In this document: positions 44,192 to 53,613 of the stretch, one piece after another
How the letters are laid out: each line of letters starts with the position of its first letter
How positions within the stretch are numbered: position 1 is the stretch's first letter
DNA from: Betaproteobacteria bacterium GR16-43
Lineage (GTDB): Bacteria; Pseudomonadota; Gammaproteobacteria; Burkholderiales; Usitatibacteraceae
NCBI GenBank assembly: GCA_001953215.1
Contig: CP019169.1
Coordinates: forward strand, 3,286,001 to 3,350,000
Direction: 5' to 3'
DNA length: 64,000 nucleotides
The notes under the pieces: model-generated
Told to the model about the DNA's origin: nothing
The model's input: only the letters and a program-made list of their open reading frames with translations
The model's database searches: none
Position numbers and translations under genes: made by a program

Positions 44192-45334
44192 TCAGCCTTT
44201 CGGGGTGAGCCTCCAGAGCGACGTCACCTCGAGCTTGCGTGCGCGATGCAGCGGATCGCTGGCATCGGAGACCTTCGGATGCTTCGGCCTCGCGTCCATG
44301 CGGTCGACAGCCTTGAGGCCCGCTTCATCGAACGCCGCGAGTAACTCGTCCCTGGAGCGCAGCCCGAGATGCTCCGCGAGGTCGGAGAGGATCAGCCAGC
44401 CCTCGCCGCGGGGCTCGAGGTGCGCGGCCAATCCTTGCAGATACCCCTTCAGCATGCGGCTATCGGGATCGTAGATGCCGTACTCCAGCGGCGAGCTCGG
44501 GCGCGCGGGTACCCACGGCGGATTGCAGAGGACGACGGCGGCCTTGCCCTCGGGAAAGAGATCGGCCTGCACGACTTCTACGCTGGCGCCCAGGCCCAGG
44601 CGAGTGATGTTCTCGCGAGCGCAGGCGAGCGCGCGGGGCTCGACGTCGGTCGCCACGACGCGCTTGATGCCTCGCCGCGCGAGGATCGCCGCCAGCACGC
44701 CCGTGCCCGTGCCGATGTCGAATGCGACCGAGGAAGTCGCGGCCACGGCCGGCAATGGCATCTTGGCGACGAGGTCGGCGTACTCGTTGCGGATCGGCGC
44801 GAACACGCCGTAGTGGGGGTGGATGCGGATGCCGTGAAGGTCGATGCCCTTGCGCCGCCACTCGTGCGCGCTGATGACGCCCAACAACTCGCGCAGCGAG
44901 ACGAGGGAAGCCGCATCGCCGGGACCATAGGCTTCGAGGCACGCTTGCCGGATGTCGGGCGCGCGCCGCAGCGGGATGCTGTAGTCCGCTCCGAGCGGAA
45001 TCAGCAGCATGCCCAGCGTGCGTGCGCGTTGTGCGCGGGCCTGGCGGGCGAGGTTGAACGACTCGATCGGCAACTTGAGCGACGGCGCCGCGGCCTTGCG
45101 GGGCGGACGATCGGCGCGATTCACGAGAGCCGTCATCATCTGGCGCGCGTTCTGGAAATCGCCGCGCCACAGGAGGCCGATTCCCTGGCATGCGAGACCG
45201 TACGCGGCATCGGCGGTCATGCGGTCGTCGGCAATCTGGATCTGCGCCGGAGGCGGCGCTGCGCGTTCGGATTGCCAGCGGGCGCTGCAGGCTTCGCCGT
45301 TCTCGCTCCAGTGAACAGCGGGCGCGTTGGACAC
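44192..45334 (-). CDS. Class I SAM-dependent methyltransferase (PrmC/RlmG-like)
   Basis: A 380-residue protein. Residues about 175-300 form a SAM domain with VAFDIGTGTGVLAAILARRG, VVATDVEPRAL and VVLCNPPWVPARP; the NPPW motif marks methylation of a planar nitrogen, as in ribosomal RNA, protein glutamine or adenine methylases. The N-terminal half is an unassigned helical domain. GTG at 45334 overlaps the stop of the MazG-like gene (TAGTG). A later ATG near residue 39 (MTADAAYGL) is an alternative start. Confidence 0.85.
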   Translation of the reverse strand: MSNAPAVHWSENGEACSARWQSERAAPPPAQIQIADDRMTADAAYGLACQGIGLLWRGDFQNARQMMTALVNRADRPPRKAAAPSLKLPIESFNLARQARAQRARTLGMLLIPLGADYSIPLRRAPDIRQACLEAYGPGDAASLVSLRELLGVISAHEWRRKGIDLHGIRIHPHYGVFAPIRNEYADLVAKMPLPAVAATSSVAFDIGTGTGVLAAILARRGIKRVVATDVEPRALACARENITRLGLGASVEVVQADLFPEGKAAVVLCNPPWVPARPSSPLEYGIYDPDSRMLKGYLQGLAAHLEPRGEGWLILSDLAEHLGLRSRDELLAAFDEAGLKAVDRMDARPKHPKVSDASDPLHRARKLEVTSLWRLTPKG

Positions 45335-45681
45335 TAGAGCTCGGTGTACTTCTTGTTGTTGCCGCGCGATTTTTCCACCGGATACTTCTCGGCGGTCTTC
45401 ACCTGCTTGCGCTGGGCCGCGGCCACGGGATCGATGCCGAGCTTGTCGGCGAGGCGCAGGAGGTAGATGAACACGTCGGCGATCTCGTCGCTCGCCGCGG
45501 CGTGCGTCTTCGCGTCCAGCCGCCGGCTCTGCTCCTCGGTGAGCCACTGGAAGATCTCGAGCAGCTCGGCGGCCTCGACGGAGAGCGCCATCGCCAGGTT
45601 CTTGGGGGAATGGAACTGGTCCCACTCGCGTTCGCGCGCGAACTCGCGCAGGTGCTCCTTCAGGGCTTCGAGCTCGGTCAT
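45334..45681 (-). CDS. MazG-like nucleotide pyrophosphohydrolase
   Basis: A 115-residue all-alpha NTP pyrophosphohydrolase. SPKNLAMALSVEAAELLEIFQW and DEIADVFIYLLRLADKLG carry the paired acidic metal-binding motifs (ExxE and ExxD types) of the MazG/dCTPase superfamily; sequence and size fit the RS21-C6/dCTP pyrophosphatase-like group that cleans damaged or excess deoxynucleotides. It lies 1 base after the pseudouridine synthase gene and overlaps the methyltransferase start. Confidence 0.9.
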   Translation of the reverse strand: MTELEALKEHLREFAREREWDQFHSPKNLAMALSVEAAELLEIFQWLTEEQSRRLDAKTHAAASDEIADVFIYLLRLADKLGIDPVAAAQRKQVKTAEKYPVEKSRGNNKKYTEL

Positions 45682-45682
45682 C

Positions 45683-46711
45683 TCAGAATTTCTCGTCCTT
45701 GCGCAGGTAGCGCCACTGGCCCACGGGCAGCTTGCCCAGCGGTACGCCGCCGCTGCGCACGCGCTTCAATCCGGTCACCACGAGGCCGACCATCTCGCAC
45801 ATGCGGCGGATCTGGCGCTTGCGGCCCTCGCGCAACGCGAAGCGCAACTGGTCCTCGTTGGCCCACGACACCTGCGCGGGCTTCAGCTTCACGCCGTCCA
45901 GCTCGAGGCCGTGGCGCAATTTCTTCAATCCTTCCTCGGTGAGCGTGCCCTGCACGCGCACGAGGTATTCCTTCTCGACTTCGGAGTCGCTGCCGATCAG
46001 GTGCTTGGCGACGCGGCCATCCTGCGTGAACACGATGAGCCCGGTCGAATCGATGTCGAGGCGGCCCGCCGGAGCGAGCCCGCGAAGGTGGCCATGCACG
46101 AATTTCGTCGGCGAAGGATCCTCCGCCCAACGGTTCTCGGGCTTGATCAGCACCATCGCGGGTTGGTGGCCGTCTTCGGGCTGGCCGGAGACGTAGCCCA
46201 CGGGCTTGTTGAGCAGGATCGTCACTTGCTCGCTCTGGTGGCGTGACGCGGCCTGGTCCACCTCAATGCGCGCGGTGGCCGGCACGCGAACGCCGAGCGT
46301 GTTCACGACCTTGCCGTCCACCTTCACCCAGCCGTTCTCGATCCACTCGTCGGCTTCGCGCCGCGAGCACAGGCCCAGCTCGCTCATGCGCTTCGACAGG
46401 CGCGGGTCTTCGGGGTTTTCGTGTGCGGGCGAGCGTGGCGGGGCGGGTTGCGTCGGGGCGGTGGCGCGCGGTGGGGTGGAAGCGCGAGGCGGTGCGACCT
46501 TCGGGTACTTTCGCGCGGGCTCCGTGGGTCTCGCCCTGCGTTTGGAGGGGGCGGGCGGGGCAGGGACCGTGACCGGCGCCGCCACCGGTGCCGCGGGCGG
46601 AGCCGCCCGGCGCTTGTCCTTCTGCGCGAGCCGGGCGCGCGTCGTCAGTTCCTTTCGCCCGGTCGACTCGGCGATGGGCTTGTTCGGAAGCTTCAAGGGG
46701 GTTCGTGCCAT
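45683..46711 (-). CDS. RsuA/RluB/RluF-family rRNA pseudouridine synthase
   Basis: A 342-residue enzyme isomerising a uridine in rRNA. After a low-complexity Pro/Ala/Arg-rich N-terminal tail (about 1-95), an S4 RNA-binding domain begins at [21 protein letters not shown], followed by the synthase domain with the catalytic Asp in [26 protein letters not shown] and [17 protein letters not shown]. It resembles RluF (23S U2604) most. The ATG at 46711 is preferred to a TTG nine bases earlier. The long basic tail is unusual compared with E. coli, which has its tail at the C-terminus. Confidence 0.93.
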   Translation of the reverse strand: MARTPLKLPNKPIAESTGRKELTTRARLAQKDKRRAAPPAAPVAAPVTVPAPPAPSKRRARPTEPARKYPKVAPPRASTPPRATAPTQPAPPRSPAHENPEDPRLSKRMSELGLCSRREADEWIENGWVKVDGKVVNTLGVRVPATARIEVDQAASRHQSEQVTILLNKPVGYVSGQPEDGHQPAMVLIKPENRWAEDPSPTKFVHGHLRGLAPAGRLDIDSTGLIVFTQDGRVAKHLIGSDSEVEKEYLVRVQGTLTEEGLKKLRHGLELDGVKLKPAQVSWANEDQLRFALREGRKRQIRRMCEMVGLVVTGLKRVRSGGVPLGKLPVGQWRYLRKDEKF

Positions 46712-46722
46712 GACCTGCAATC

Positions 46723-47598
46723 CTACCGCACGATGGAGGCGCTCCGTCGTTCATGCAACACGAGGAGCACCCCGCTCGCGACGATGACCGCCATCCCGAG
46801 CGCGGAGAACCCGTCCGGATACTGGTTGAACACGAGATAGCCGTACATCGTGGCCCACAGCATCTGGATGTAGGTGAAAGGCGCCACGAGCGAGGCGGGT
46901 GCCTTCAGGAACGCGCTGATCAGCGCCCAGTGCCCGATTCCCGCGAGCGAACCCAGCAGTACGAGGAAGAAGGCGTCGCGCGAAGTGACTTCGGAGGGAA
47001 CCTCGGCCAGCGGCAGCGCGAAGGACAGCACGATCGTTCCGACGAGCCCGGAGTAGAACAGCGTCGTGTGCGGCGAATCGTTCGGCAGGCGGCGCGTGAG
47101 CAACTGGTAGAACGCGTTCGAGATCGCGGCCAGCACGAGGAAGCCCACCGCCGGATGGAAGACCGCGGAGCCCGGACGCACGAGGATCAGGATGCCGATG
47201 AAGCCCGCGATGGCGGCGGTCCAGCGCGCGCGCGTCGGCTTCTCACCCAGCACCGGGCCTGACAGCACGATGGCGAACATGGGCGCGAGGAAGCTGATCG
47301 CCGAGCCCTCGGCGAGCGGCAGGTAGCGCAACGCACCGAAGAACGACATCGTGGCCGTCACGAGGCAGAGCGACCGGACGAGCTGCATGCGCAGGTGCTG
47401 CGTGCGCCAGAATCCGCCGCCGGCGCGGTTCCAGGCGATCGGTGTGACGACCAGCATCTGCCCTGCGTAACGCGCCCAGACCACGAGGTACAACGTGTGG
47501 TCCTGCACGAGCCACTTGGCCGTCGCATCGAGCGTGCTGAAGCACACGCCCGAGAACAGGACCAGCGGCAGCGCGCGGCGCAGTGGATGGTCATCCAT
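46723..47598 (-). CDS. DMT-superfamily (EamA) transporter
   Basis: A 291-residue inner-membrane protein with ten predicted helices in two EamA repeats: first [20 protein letters not shown], then [36 protein letters not shown] and [19 protein letters not shown] are the conserved ends of each half. Such exporters move amino acids or metabolites; the substrate is unknown. It ends 11 bases before the pseudouridine synthase gene on the same strand. Confidence 0.92.
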   Translation of the reverse strand: MDDHPLRRALPLVLFSGVCFSTLDATAKWLVQDHTLYLVVWARYAGQMLVVTPIAWNRAGGGFWRTQHLRMQLVRSLCLVTATMSFFGALRYLPLAEGSAISFLAPMFAIVLSGPVLGEKPTRARWTAAIAGFIGILILVRPGSAVFHPAVGFLVLAAISNAFYQLLTRRLPNDSPHTTLFYSGLVGTIVLSFALPLAEVPSEVTSRDAFFLVLLGSLAGIGHWALISAFLKAPASLVAPFTYIQMLWATMYGYLVFNQYPDGFSALGMAVIVASGVLLVLHERRSASIVR

Positions 47599-47622
47599 GC
47601 GCCACGATACAGCGCCCGCGGG

Positions 47623-48474
47623 CTATTCGACGAACGCGGGCGCCTTGGGGATCGCCGCGTGCTGCTCCTTGTCGTGGTTGACCCACACCTGCGCGCCCGT
47701 CTTCGAGGCGAGATCCTTCATCGCGGCGAGGCTGCCCTTGCTCTGCGGCACGTCGTAGTTGAAGCCCGGCACGATGTTGTTCTGCCAGCTGTACTGCAGG
47801 TGCACGAGGTCGCCCGTGAGCAGCACCGGTCCGCGCCGGGGCAGCAGCACCAGCAGGCATTGGTGCCCGGGCGTATGGCCGGGCGTGGACTTGATGACCA
47901 CCGAGCCGTCACCGAACACGTCGTGGTCGCCCCGGAGCTTCACGAACTTCGCGCCCTTCAACTTCTCGAAGTTGGCCAGGGGCATGCCGGATTTCTCCGC
48001 GTTCGCACCGAACACCGCCTCGTATTCCGATTCCTGCATGTAGATCGTGGAAGCGGGGAACAGGTTGGCGTTGCCCGAGTGGTCGCCATGGGAGTGGGAC
48101 ATCGCGAAATACGCGATGTCGGCCGGCGCCACGCCGAGTTCCTTCAGCGAATCGGCGAGCGGCTTCTTCATGTAGGCCGTGATGGTGCCCGCCGGGTTGG
48201 TGAGGCCGTTCGGGAGTGCCGCGAGGCGATCGGCGTTGCCGCTGTCCCAGAGCATCCAGCCCTTGGCGTGCTTGATGAGGTAGCAATGGTCCCCGAAGAC
48301 GTGCGCCTTGCCGACGTTCTCCCCCGGCGTCCAGCGCGAGAGGTCCTGGGTGTGGTTTTCGCCGCAGGAAATCACGTACAGGCGCTCGACGGCCGGAGGC
48401 GTGGACGGAGTGCTGGCGCAGGCGGCGAGCAGCGCGAGCAGGGGGAGCAGGGCGGCGCGGAACAGGCGGGTCAT
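47623..48474 (-). CDS. Exported metallo-beta-lactamase-fold lipoprotein (AHL-lactonase-like)
   Basis: A 283-residue hydrolase. A signal with lipobox LLAAC (Cys19) indicates a lipoprotein. The binuclear zinc motif is SHSHGDHSGN (His127, His129, Asp131, His132), with later ligands in GHTPGHQCLL and LTGDLVHLQ. The spacing and GHTPGH block recall N-acyl-homoserine-lactone lactonases, so lactone or ester hydrolysis is likely, but many substrates are possible. AAGGAG precedes the ATG at 48474. The start was moved to this ATG because the upstream codons precede the signal peptide without purpose. Confidence 0.88.
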   Translation of the reverse strand: MTRLFRAALLPLLALLAACASTPSTPPAVERLYVISCGENHTQDLSRWTPGENVGKAHVFGDHCYLIKHAKGWMLWDSGNADRLAALPNGLTNPAGTITAYMKKPLADSLKELGVAPADIAYFAMSHSHGDHSGNANLFPASTIYMQESEYEAVFGANAEKSGMPLANFEKLKGAKFVKLRGDHDVFGDGSVVIKSTPGHTPGHQCLLVLLPRRGPVLLTGDLVHLQYSWQNNIVPGFNYDVPQSKGSLAAMKDLASKTGAQVWVNHDKEQHAAIPKAPAFVE

Positions 48475-48510
48475 GGCGTTCTCCTTGGGCGGGACTGCGG
48501 AATATTCGGC

Positions 48511-48539
48511 TTGCACACCAGCCGTATGCACAGGATGCT
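48511..48539 (+). promoter_or_regulatory. Promoter of the hydrolase/metallopeptidase/MBL operon
   Basis: TTGCAC at 48511-48516 and GATGCT at 48534-48539, with the ideal 17-base spacing. The predicted transcription start coincides with the ATG at 48545, and there is no Shine-Dalgarno, so the first cistron may be leaderless. Confidence 0.55.
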
Positions 48540-48544
48540 AGCGC

Positions 48545-49570
48545 ATGAAACGCATTGTCGTGTGCGCGGACGGGACGTGGAACGAGGCCGAGCGCAAGGA
48601 CCCGGAGACCGGACGCCCGCAGCCGACCAACGTCCTCAAGATGGCCCGGGCGGTGCGTCCGCGTGCCGCCGACGGGACCGGGCAGGTCGTCTACTACCAC
48701 TCCGGCGTCGGGACCGGCAATGCCGTCGATCGCTTCACGGGCGGGGCCTTCGGCGACGGCCTCGAGCAGAACGTTCGCGCGATCTACCGGTTCCTCGCCT
48801 ACAACTACGAGCCGGGTGACGAGCTCTACTTCTTCGGCTTCAGCCGCGGCGCGTTCACGGTCCGCACGCTTGCGGGGTTCATGAACCGCATCGGGCTGAT
48901 CGACAAGGACGACGAGTACTACACCGCCGAGCTCTACGGGCTCTACCAGTCCGGGGCCAAACCCGACTCGCCCGAATGGCTGCATGCGTTCCGCAAGACG
49001 AAGCGGCGTCCCGTGCCGGAGATCCGCTGCATCGGCGCCTGGGACACGGTGGGCTCGCTCGGCGCGCCCGGCGCGCTGGGCCAGGTGCTCAACAGCGACA
49101 AGTACCGGTACCACGACATCGGCTTGAATCCCGCGATCCGCAACGCTTTCCACGCGCTCGCGATCGACGAGCGCCGCAAGCCTTTCCTGCCCAGCCTCTG
49201 GTCGGTGCCGGAAGGGTGGAACGGCCACCTCGAGCAGGTCTGGTTCGCGGGCGTGCATGCGAATGTCGGAGGCAGCTACCATCCCGATGGCCTCGCGAAC
49301 GAAGCCCTGCAATGGATGGCGGGCAAGGCCGAAGCCCTGGGGCTCGAACTCGACAAGGCCTACCTTGCGCACTACACGGCGCGCTTCGATTCGACGTTGA
49401 ACGACTCGATGACGGCGATGTACCGTTTGATGGGTCCTGTCCTTCGTGAAATCGGAAAGCAAACCGACAACAAGCACGCGGTCCATCCCTCGGCGATCCA
49501 GCGGCGCAACCAGGCCGACCTCGACTATGCGCCGGCGAACCTGGACGCCTTCCTGAAGGAACAGAAATGA
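48545..49570 (+). CDS. DUF2235 alpha/beta hydrolase (Tle1-like phospholipase fold)
   Basis: A 341-residue protein composed essentially of the DUF2235 domain found in the Tle1 family of type VI lipase effectors and in stand-alone bacterial hydrolases. The start KRIVVCADGTWNEAE is typical. A nucleophile elbow GFSRGAF (Ser100), Asp167 in IGAWDTVGSLG and His238 in WFAGVHANVGGSY form a plausible triad. No signal peptide or VgrG/PAAR sequence is present. Its stop overlaps the start of the HExxH protein gene (ATGA). Lipid substrates are inferred from the family. Confidence 0.9.
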   Translation: MKRIVVCADGTWNEAERKDPETGRPQPTNVLKMARAVRPRAADGTGQVVYYHSGVGTGNAVDRFTGGAFGDGLEQNVRAIYRFLAYNYEPGDELYFFGFSRGAFTVRTLAGFMNRIGLIDKDDEYYTAELYGLYQSGAKPDSPEWLHAFRKTKRRPVPEIRCIGAWDTVGSLGAPGALGQVLNSDKYRYHDIGLNPAIRNAFHALAIDERRKPFLPSLWSVPEGWNGHLEQVWFAGVHANVGGSYHPDGLANEALQWMAGKAEALGLELDKAYLAHYTARFDSTLNDSMTAMYRLMGPVLREIGKQTDNKHAVHPSAIQRRNQADLDYAPANLDAFLKEQK

Positions 49571-51456
49571 CGAAGAAGCCCGCGAAGAAGAAGGCTGCGA
49601 AAGCCGCACGCGCTCCCAAGCCGGCCGCCGCGACGGCGCCGAATGCCATGCCGCTCGCCCGGCCCGCGCGCCGTCCGCTGCGCGTGTTCGCCTTCGATCC
49701 CAGCCGCGGCCGCCTGCTCGGCAACGAGATGCAGCTCCACGTCCGCTATCGCAAGCTCGGTCCGGGGCCGACCGAACTCGCGGGCGAACGCGACCAGATC
49801 GCGGTGATCGACTACAACGCGGCGCTCGGCCACTACTATCGCCCGGTCGATCTCGACGACCCGTTCGTGCTCGTCGGCAACGGCATCGCGCCCTCGGAGA
49901 CGGACCCGCGCTTCCACCAGCAGATGGTCTACGCGGTGGCGAGCGACACCATCGAGCAGTTCGAGACGGCGCTGGGACGGCGCATCCACTGGCGGCGCGC
50001 CGAGCGTCCGCGCAACGCGGAGTGGGGCTGGAAACCCGACGACATCCAGACGCTCGGGCTCTATCCGCATGCGATGCCGCAGGCCAACGCGTTCTACAGC
50101 CCGGAGGCGCACGGGATCCTCTTCGGCTACTTCCAGGCGAACCATGACCAGCCCGGCCACAACCTCCCGGGGCAGACCATCTTCACCTGCCTCTCGCACG
50201 ACATCATCGTCCACGAGACGACGCATGCGATCCTCGACGGACTACGCAGCCATTTCCTCGAGCAGACCAACCCGGACGTGGCCGCCTTCCACGAGGCGTT
50301 CGCCGATCTCGTCGCGTTGTTCCGCCATTTCACGCACCGCGAAGTCCTGCTCGACGCGATCCAGCGCACCGGCGGGCGGCTCTATTCCTCGGCGCTGAAG
50401 GGCGAGGGACTCGCCGACCAGGCCGCGCAGTCGTGGCTCGCGGCGGGCGACCTCGATCGCAATCCCCTGATCGAATTGGCCGCGCAATTCGGCGAGGCGC
50501 GCGGCATGCACGGGGGCCTGCGCTCGGCGATCGGCAAGCCCAAGACGATGAAGGAGCTGCGCGACACGTCCGAATGCCACGAGCGCGGTTCGATCCTCGT
50601 GGCCGCGGTGTTCGATGCGTTCTTCACGGTGTACATCCAGCGGGCGGCGCGGCACTTCCGCATCTACCGCTCGGCCGGGGGGCGGGAGCGCGAGGACGTC
50701 TCGGCGCCGCTGGCCGACGCGTTGTGCGACGAGGCGACGCGCACCGCGATGCAGTTCTTTCGTTCCTGCGTGCGCGCGCTCGATTACCTGCCGCCCGTCG
50801 ACGTGACGTTCGGCGATTTCCTGCGTGCGGTGATGACTTCGGAAAAGGATTTCGATCCCGCCGACAAGGACAACATCCGCGACGCGTGGATGCAGGCCTT
50901 CCGCCGGCGCGCCATCCTCCCCGACGACGCGGATTCCTTCTCCTCGGCCGGATTGGCCTGGCCGGTGGTCGGGGGCGAGATCCCGGTGCCGGGCCTGCCC
51001 TTCGGCGGGCCGCTCGGATTGAGCTGGAAGGAGCAGAGGAGCACGGCCGATGCGCTCACGGCCTTCATCGAGAAGGACGACCACAAGCGCCTGCTGCAAC
51101 TCGACCCGAAGGTCGAGTACCGTTTCCCGTCCTTCCATCCGCTCTATCGCATCGACCGCGCGGGCAGCATCCGCTGGGACCTCATGGTGGAAGTGGTGCA
51201 GACGAAGAAGGGCGGCAAGGATCTCTATCCGAAGCGGGGCGGCACCACGATGATCGTCTCCACGCACGGGACGAGCGGCTGGGGCCATCGGGACAACGTG
51301 TTCCTCCGGTACGCGATCGCCAAGCCGCTGACGGGCCCGAAAGGCGCGGCGCGGTCACGCCAGCAGGACAAGTTCCTCCAGGAGCAGGGCATCGCGCCGG
51401 GCACGGACCCGTCCAGCCTGCGCATCAATTTCGGCCTCGTCCATTCGGAGGACTGA
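49567..51456 (+). CDS. Large HExxH (M4-like gluzincin) metallopeptidase-type protein
   Basis: A 629-residue protein without signal peptide. The first 37 residues are Lys/Ala/Pro-rich (MTKKPAKKKAAKAA...), which suggests an unstructured, nucleic-acid- or partner-binding tail. HDIIVHETTHAILDG carries HExxH at 216-220, and DVAAFHEAFADLVALF supplies a glutamate at 243 in the position and context of the thermolysin-family third ligand. A large C-terminal region (about 300-620) is unassigned. Proteolytic activity is inferred from the motif. It overlaps the DUF2235 gene and is 3 bases from the MBL gene. Confidence 0.8.
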   Translation: MTKKPAKKKAAKAARAPKPAAATAPNAMPLARPARRPLRVFAFDPSRGRLLGNEMQLHVRYRKLGPGPTELAGERDQIAVIDYNAALGHYYRPVDLDDPFVLVGNGIAPSETDPRFHQQMVYAVASDTIEQFETALGRRIHWRRAERPRNAEWGWKPDDIQTLGLYPHAMPQANAFYSPEAHGILFGYFQANHDQPGHNLPGQTIFTCLSHDIIVHETTHAILDGLRSHFLEQTNPDVAAFHEAFADLVALFRHFTHREVLLDAIQRTGGRLYSSALKGEGLADQAAQSWLAAGDLDRNPLIELAAQFGEARGMHGGLRSAIGKPKTMKELRDTSECHERGSILVAAVFDAFFTVYIQRAARHFRIYRSAGGREREDVSAPLADALCDEATRTAMQFFRSCVRALDYLPPVDVTFGDFLRAVMTSEKDFDPADKDNIRDAWMQAFRRRAILPDDADSFSSAGLAWPVVGGEIPVPGLPFGGPLGLSWKEQRSTADALTAFIEKDDHKRLLQLDPKVEYRFPSFHPLYRIDRAGSIRWDLMVEVVQTKKGGKDLYPKRGGTTMIVSTHGTSGWGHRDNVFLRYAIAKPLTGPKGAARSRQQDKFLQEQGIAPGTDPSSLRINFGLVHSED

Positions 51457-51459
51457 ACC

Positions 51460-52971
51460 ATGGCTTCGAAGAAGAAAGTGGTTGCCGTGAAGGGTCGATG
51501 GAAACCGGCCGCGTCGGAAGCGGGCGTGCGTGTCCGCATGTATCGCGTGGGTTTCGGCGACTTCTTCCTCGTGTCCTTCCTGCCCGATGCGGGCGCGCCG
51601 GTGCACGTCGTCATCGACTGCGGCGTCTTCAAGGGCACGAGCCAGACCGGCGACATCCAGAGCATCGAGGCCGCGGTCGAGCACATGGCGGGAGAAACGG
51701 GCGGCGACATCGCGTTGATCATCATGACGCACCGGCACGCGGACCACATCGCGGGCTTCGCGCGCTGCTCGGCCACGTTCAAGAAGATGCGCGTCGGGGC
51801 GGTGTGGATGCCGGTGTGGGAATCGGAATACGAACCCACGGCCGTGAAGTTCCAGGCGGAGCTCACGAGCACGGCCCTGGGCCTGCGAAAGCACTTCGCC
51901 GGTCTCGGTGCCGCGGCATCGCCGGAGCAGGACACGGCGCGCCGATACATGGAGAACGCCACCGGTGAATTCACTGGGGCGCTTTCGGTGGCGGGCGGAT
52001 CGAACGCGAGTGCGCTCGATCTCCTCAAGCGTGGGCTGGGCGTGACTCCGGAGTTCTACAAGGCCGGCGACGAACCGAAGATCCCGGCCGCGCTCGTTAA
52101 GGCGGGGCTCGCCTGCCAGGTGCTGGGGCCGCCGCCGCTCAAGGACCTCGACCTCATGAAGTTGATGGATCTCAAGAAGAACGTCGGCCAGTACCTCGCG
52201 ATGTCCGGCGAAGGCGAGGAAGGCGAAGAAGTCTCGACGGCGCCGTTCGGAAACCAGTGGATCGCGGACGTGCCGGATCTGGCCGAGACGGAGACGAAGG
52301 AATTCTTTGCCCGCAACGCCTTTCGCGAGTGGGTGCCGGGCAAGCCTTGGCGCGACATCGACGGGAAGAGAGCGGATGCAGCGCGCCGCAAGATGGAAGC
52401 GGTGCTCTCGGAATCGCAGCCGATCGCCGCGCTGACCGCCGCGAAGCAACTGAACGCGTTCCTCAACAACCAGAGCCTCGTGACGCTCTTCACGTTCAAG
52501 GGCAAGAAGCTCCTCTTCGTGGGCGACGCGCAGGCGGGCAACTGGGAGCATTGGCTCTTCACGACCGACAAGCCGGACAAGGCGGCGAGTGGCACGATGA
52601 GCGCCGTCGCGCAGGAAGTGTTGGGCAGCTTGAATTTCTACAAGGTGGGCCATCACGGCAGCAGCAATGCGACGCCCCGGGCCGCGGCCGAAGCGATGTG
52701 CACCCACGGCCACCACTTCGTGGCCATGTGCTCGACGGAAAACGGCGTCTACGGCACCGAGGATCCGGACGATCCGACGAAGGGCACCGAGGTTCCGCGC
52801 ATTCCGCTGCTCGCCAAGCTCTCGGAGCAGGCCGCGCTCGTGCGCAGCGACCAAGTCGCGATCACGGTCAAGATGAAGAAGATCGCCGCGGCGGTGAAAC
52901 TGCCGATGCCGAAGGCTTCGCCGGGGACGCGGCTCGTGGAAGGCGAGCTTTGGGTGGACTGCTTCCTCTAG
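51460..52971 (+). CDS. ComEC-like metallo-beta-lactamase-fold hydrolase
   Basis: A 503-residue soluble protein. A lysine-rich start (MASKKKVVAVKGRW) precedes a metallo-beta-lactamase domain with VRMYRVGFGDFFLVSF, IDCGVFKG and the zinc motif THRHADHIAGF (His91, His93, Asp95, His96). The later KKLLFVGDAQAG and FYKVGHHGSSNATP match the MBL domain of ComEC/Rec2 proteins, but no membrane helices are present. A roughly 230-residue insertion (about 120-350) separates the two halves. It is the last gene of the three-gene operon. The substrate could be nucleic acid or cyclic nucleotide; this is speculation. Confidence 0.85.
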   Translation: MASKKKVVAVKGRWKPAASEAGVRVRMYRVGFGDFFLVSFLPDAGAPVHVVIDCGVFKGTSQTGDIQSIEAAVEHMAGETGGDIALIIMTHRHADHIAGFARCSATFKKMRVGAVWMPVWESEYEPTAVKFQAELTSTALGLRKHFAGLGAAASPEQDTARRYMENATGEFTGALSVAGGSNASALDLLKRGLGVTPEFYKAGDEPKIPAALVKAGLACQVLGPPPLKDLDLMKLMDLKKNVGQYLAMSGEGEEGEEVSTAPFGNQWIADVPDLAETETKEFFARNAFREWVPGKPWRDIDGKRADAARRKMEAVLSESQPIAALTAAKQLNAFLNNQSLVTLFTFKGKKLLFVGDAQAGNWEHWLFTTDKPDKAASGTMSAVAQEVLGSLNFYKVGHHGSSNATPRAAAEAMCTHGHHFVAMCSTENGVYGTEDPDDPTKGTEVPRIPLLAKLSEQAALVRSDQVAITVKMKKIAAAVKLPMPKASPGTRLVEGELWVDCFL

Positions 52972-53000
52972 GGTCGTTCCGGCGGTGCTCATCTTCATGA

Positions 53001-53027
53001 TCAACGCCGGTCTCGAAACCGCGTTGA
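53001..53027. other. Hairpin between convergent genes
   Basis: TCAACGC and GGT pair with ACC and GCGTTGA (10-bp stem, one bulged C, loop CTCGAA). It has no T tract, so it is at best a weak or bidirectional terminator between the MBL and cNMP genes. Confidence 0.35.
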
Positions 53028-53074
53028 CCAGTCCGCTATGACGTCCCGAAGCCCTAACTCCCGCCGGGCCGCCC

Positions 53075-53434
53075 TCAGTTCCGGGCGTTCATCGTCCGCA
53101 GGCGGTCGGCCATCACCCGCATGATCTGCAGCGAGAAGTGCGGCATCGCGGAGACCATGAAGAGGAAGCGTTTCTCCGGGATGGAGAGCAGGCGGCAGTC
53201 CGTCTTGGCGATGGCCGTGGCCACGCGCGGCGCCTGGTCGATCAGCGCCATCTCGCCGAACGGCTCGCCCGGCCCGAGGGTTTCGACGACCTTGCCGTTG
53301 ATCTGCAGCTCCACCTCGCCGTCGAGCACCACGAACATCTCGAACCCCATTTCGCCTTCGACGAAAATGGTATGGCCCGCCTGGAACGTGTCGCCCCCGG
53401 CCTCGTTCTTGAAGAAATCGAGCTTCACACCCAC
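53075..53434 (-). CDS. Single-domain cyclic-nucleotide-binding protein
   Basis: A 119-residue protein that is almost only a cNMP-binding beta-roll. GHTIFVEGEMGFEMFVVLDG opens it, and the phosphate-binding cassette GEPFGEMALIDQAPRVATAIA has the Glu and Arg that hold cAMP or cGMP. A short C-helix follows (about 100-119) but no helix-turn-helix, so it is not a transcription factor. GTG start at 53434, preceded by a strong GGGGGA site. It is likely a receptor that acts through a partner protein; with the cyclase at 1-3461 it suggests cyclic-nucleotide signalling. Confidence 0.9.
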   Translation of the reverse strand: MGVKLDFFKNEAGGDTFQAGHTIFVEGEMGFEMFVVLDGEVELQINGKVVETLGPGEPFGEMALIDQAPRVATAIAKTDCRLLSIPEKRFLFMVSAMPHFSLQIMRVMADRLRTMNARN

Positions 53435-53579
53435 GTGGCTTTCCCCCTTTGGGCGCAGTCTACCCCCAGCCGGGTTTCGAGTGAAAGTCGCGCAATCCGA
53501 TACCGGGCGCCGCGCTATCCGCGACCGTACAAACCATTGATGGCGATCGCGGGCCGCGACCGCTAGCGTGGGTTCCTTC

Positions 53580-53597
53580 GATCGCCCCGGGGCGATC
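53580..53597. promoter_or_regulatory. 18-bp perfect palindrome before the rhombotarget lipoprotein gene
   Basis: GATCGCCCCGGGGCGATC, ending 16 bases before the ATG at 53614 and just before the GGAGG (53604-53608) ribosome site. It may be an operator or a leader hairpin controlling translation. Confidence 0.5.
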
Positions 53598-53613
53598 CCG
53601 CATCGGAGGAATC

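Noticed and set aside
52995-53041. tRNA-like segment with GGTTTCGAGACC on the minus strand
   Set aside because: The stem and loop lengths do not fit a T arm and no acceptor or anticodon stem can be built; it is better described as a simple hairpin.
52999-53043. 14-codon open frame in the same gap
   Set aside because: No ribosome-binding site and it coincides with the hairpin.
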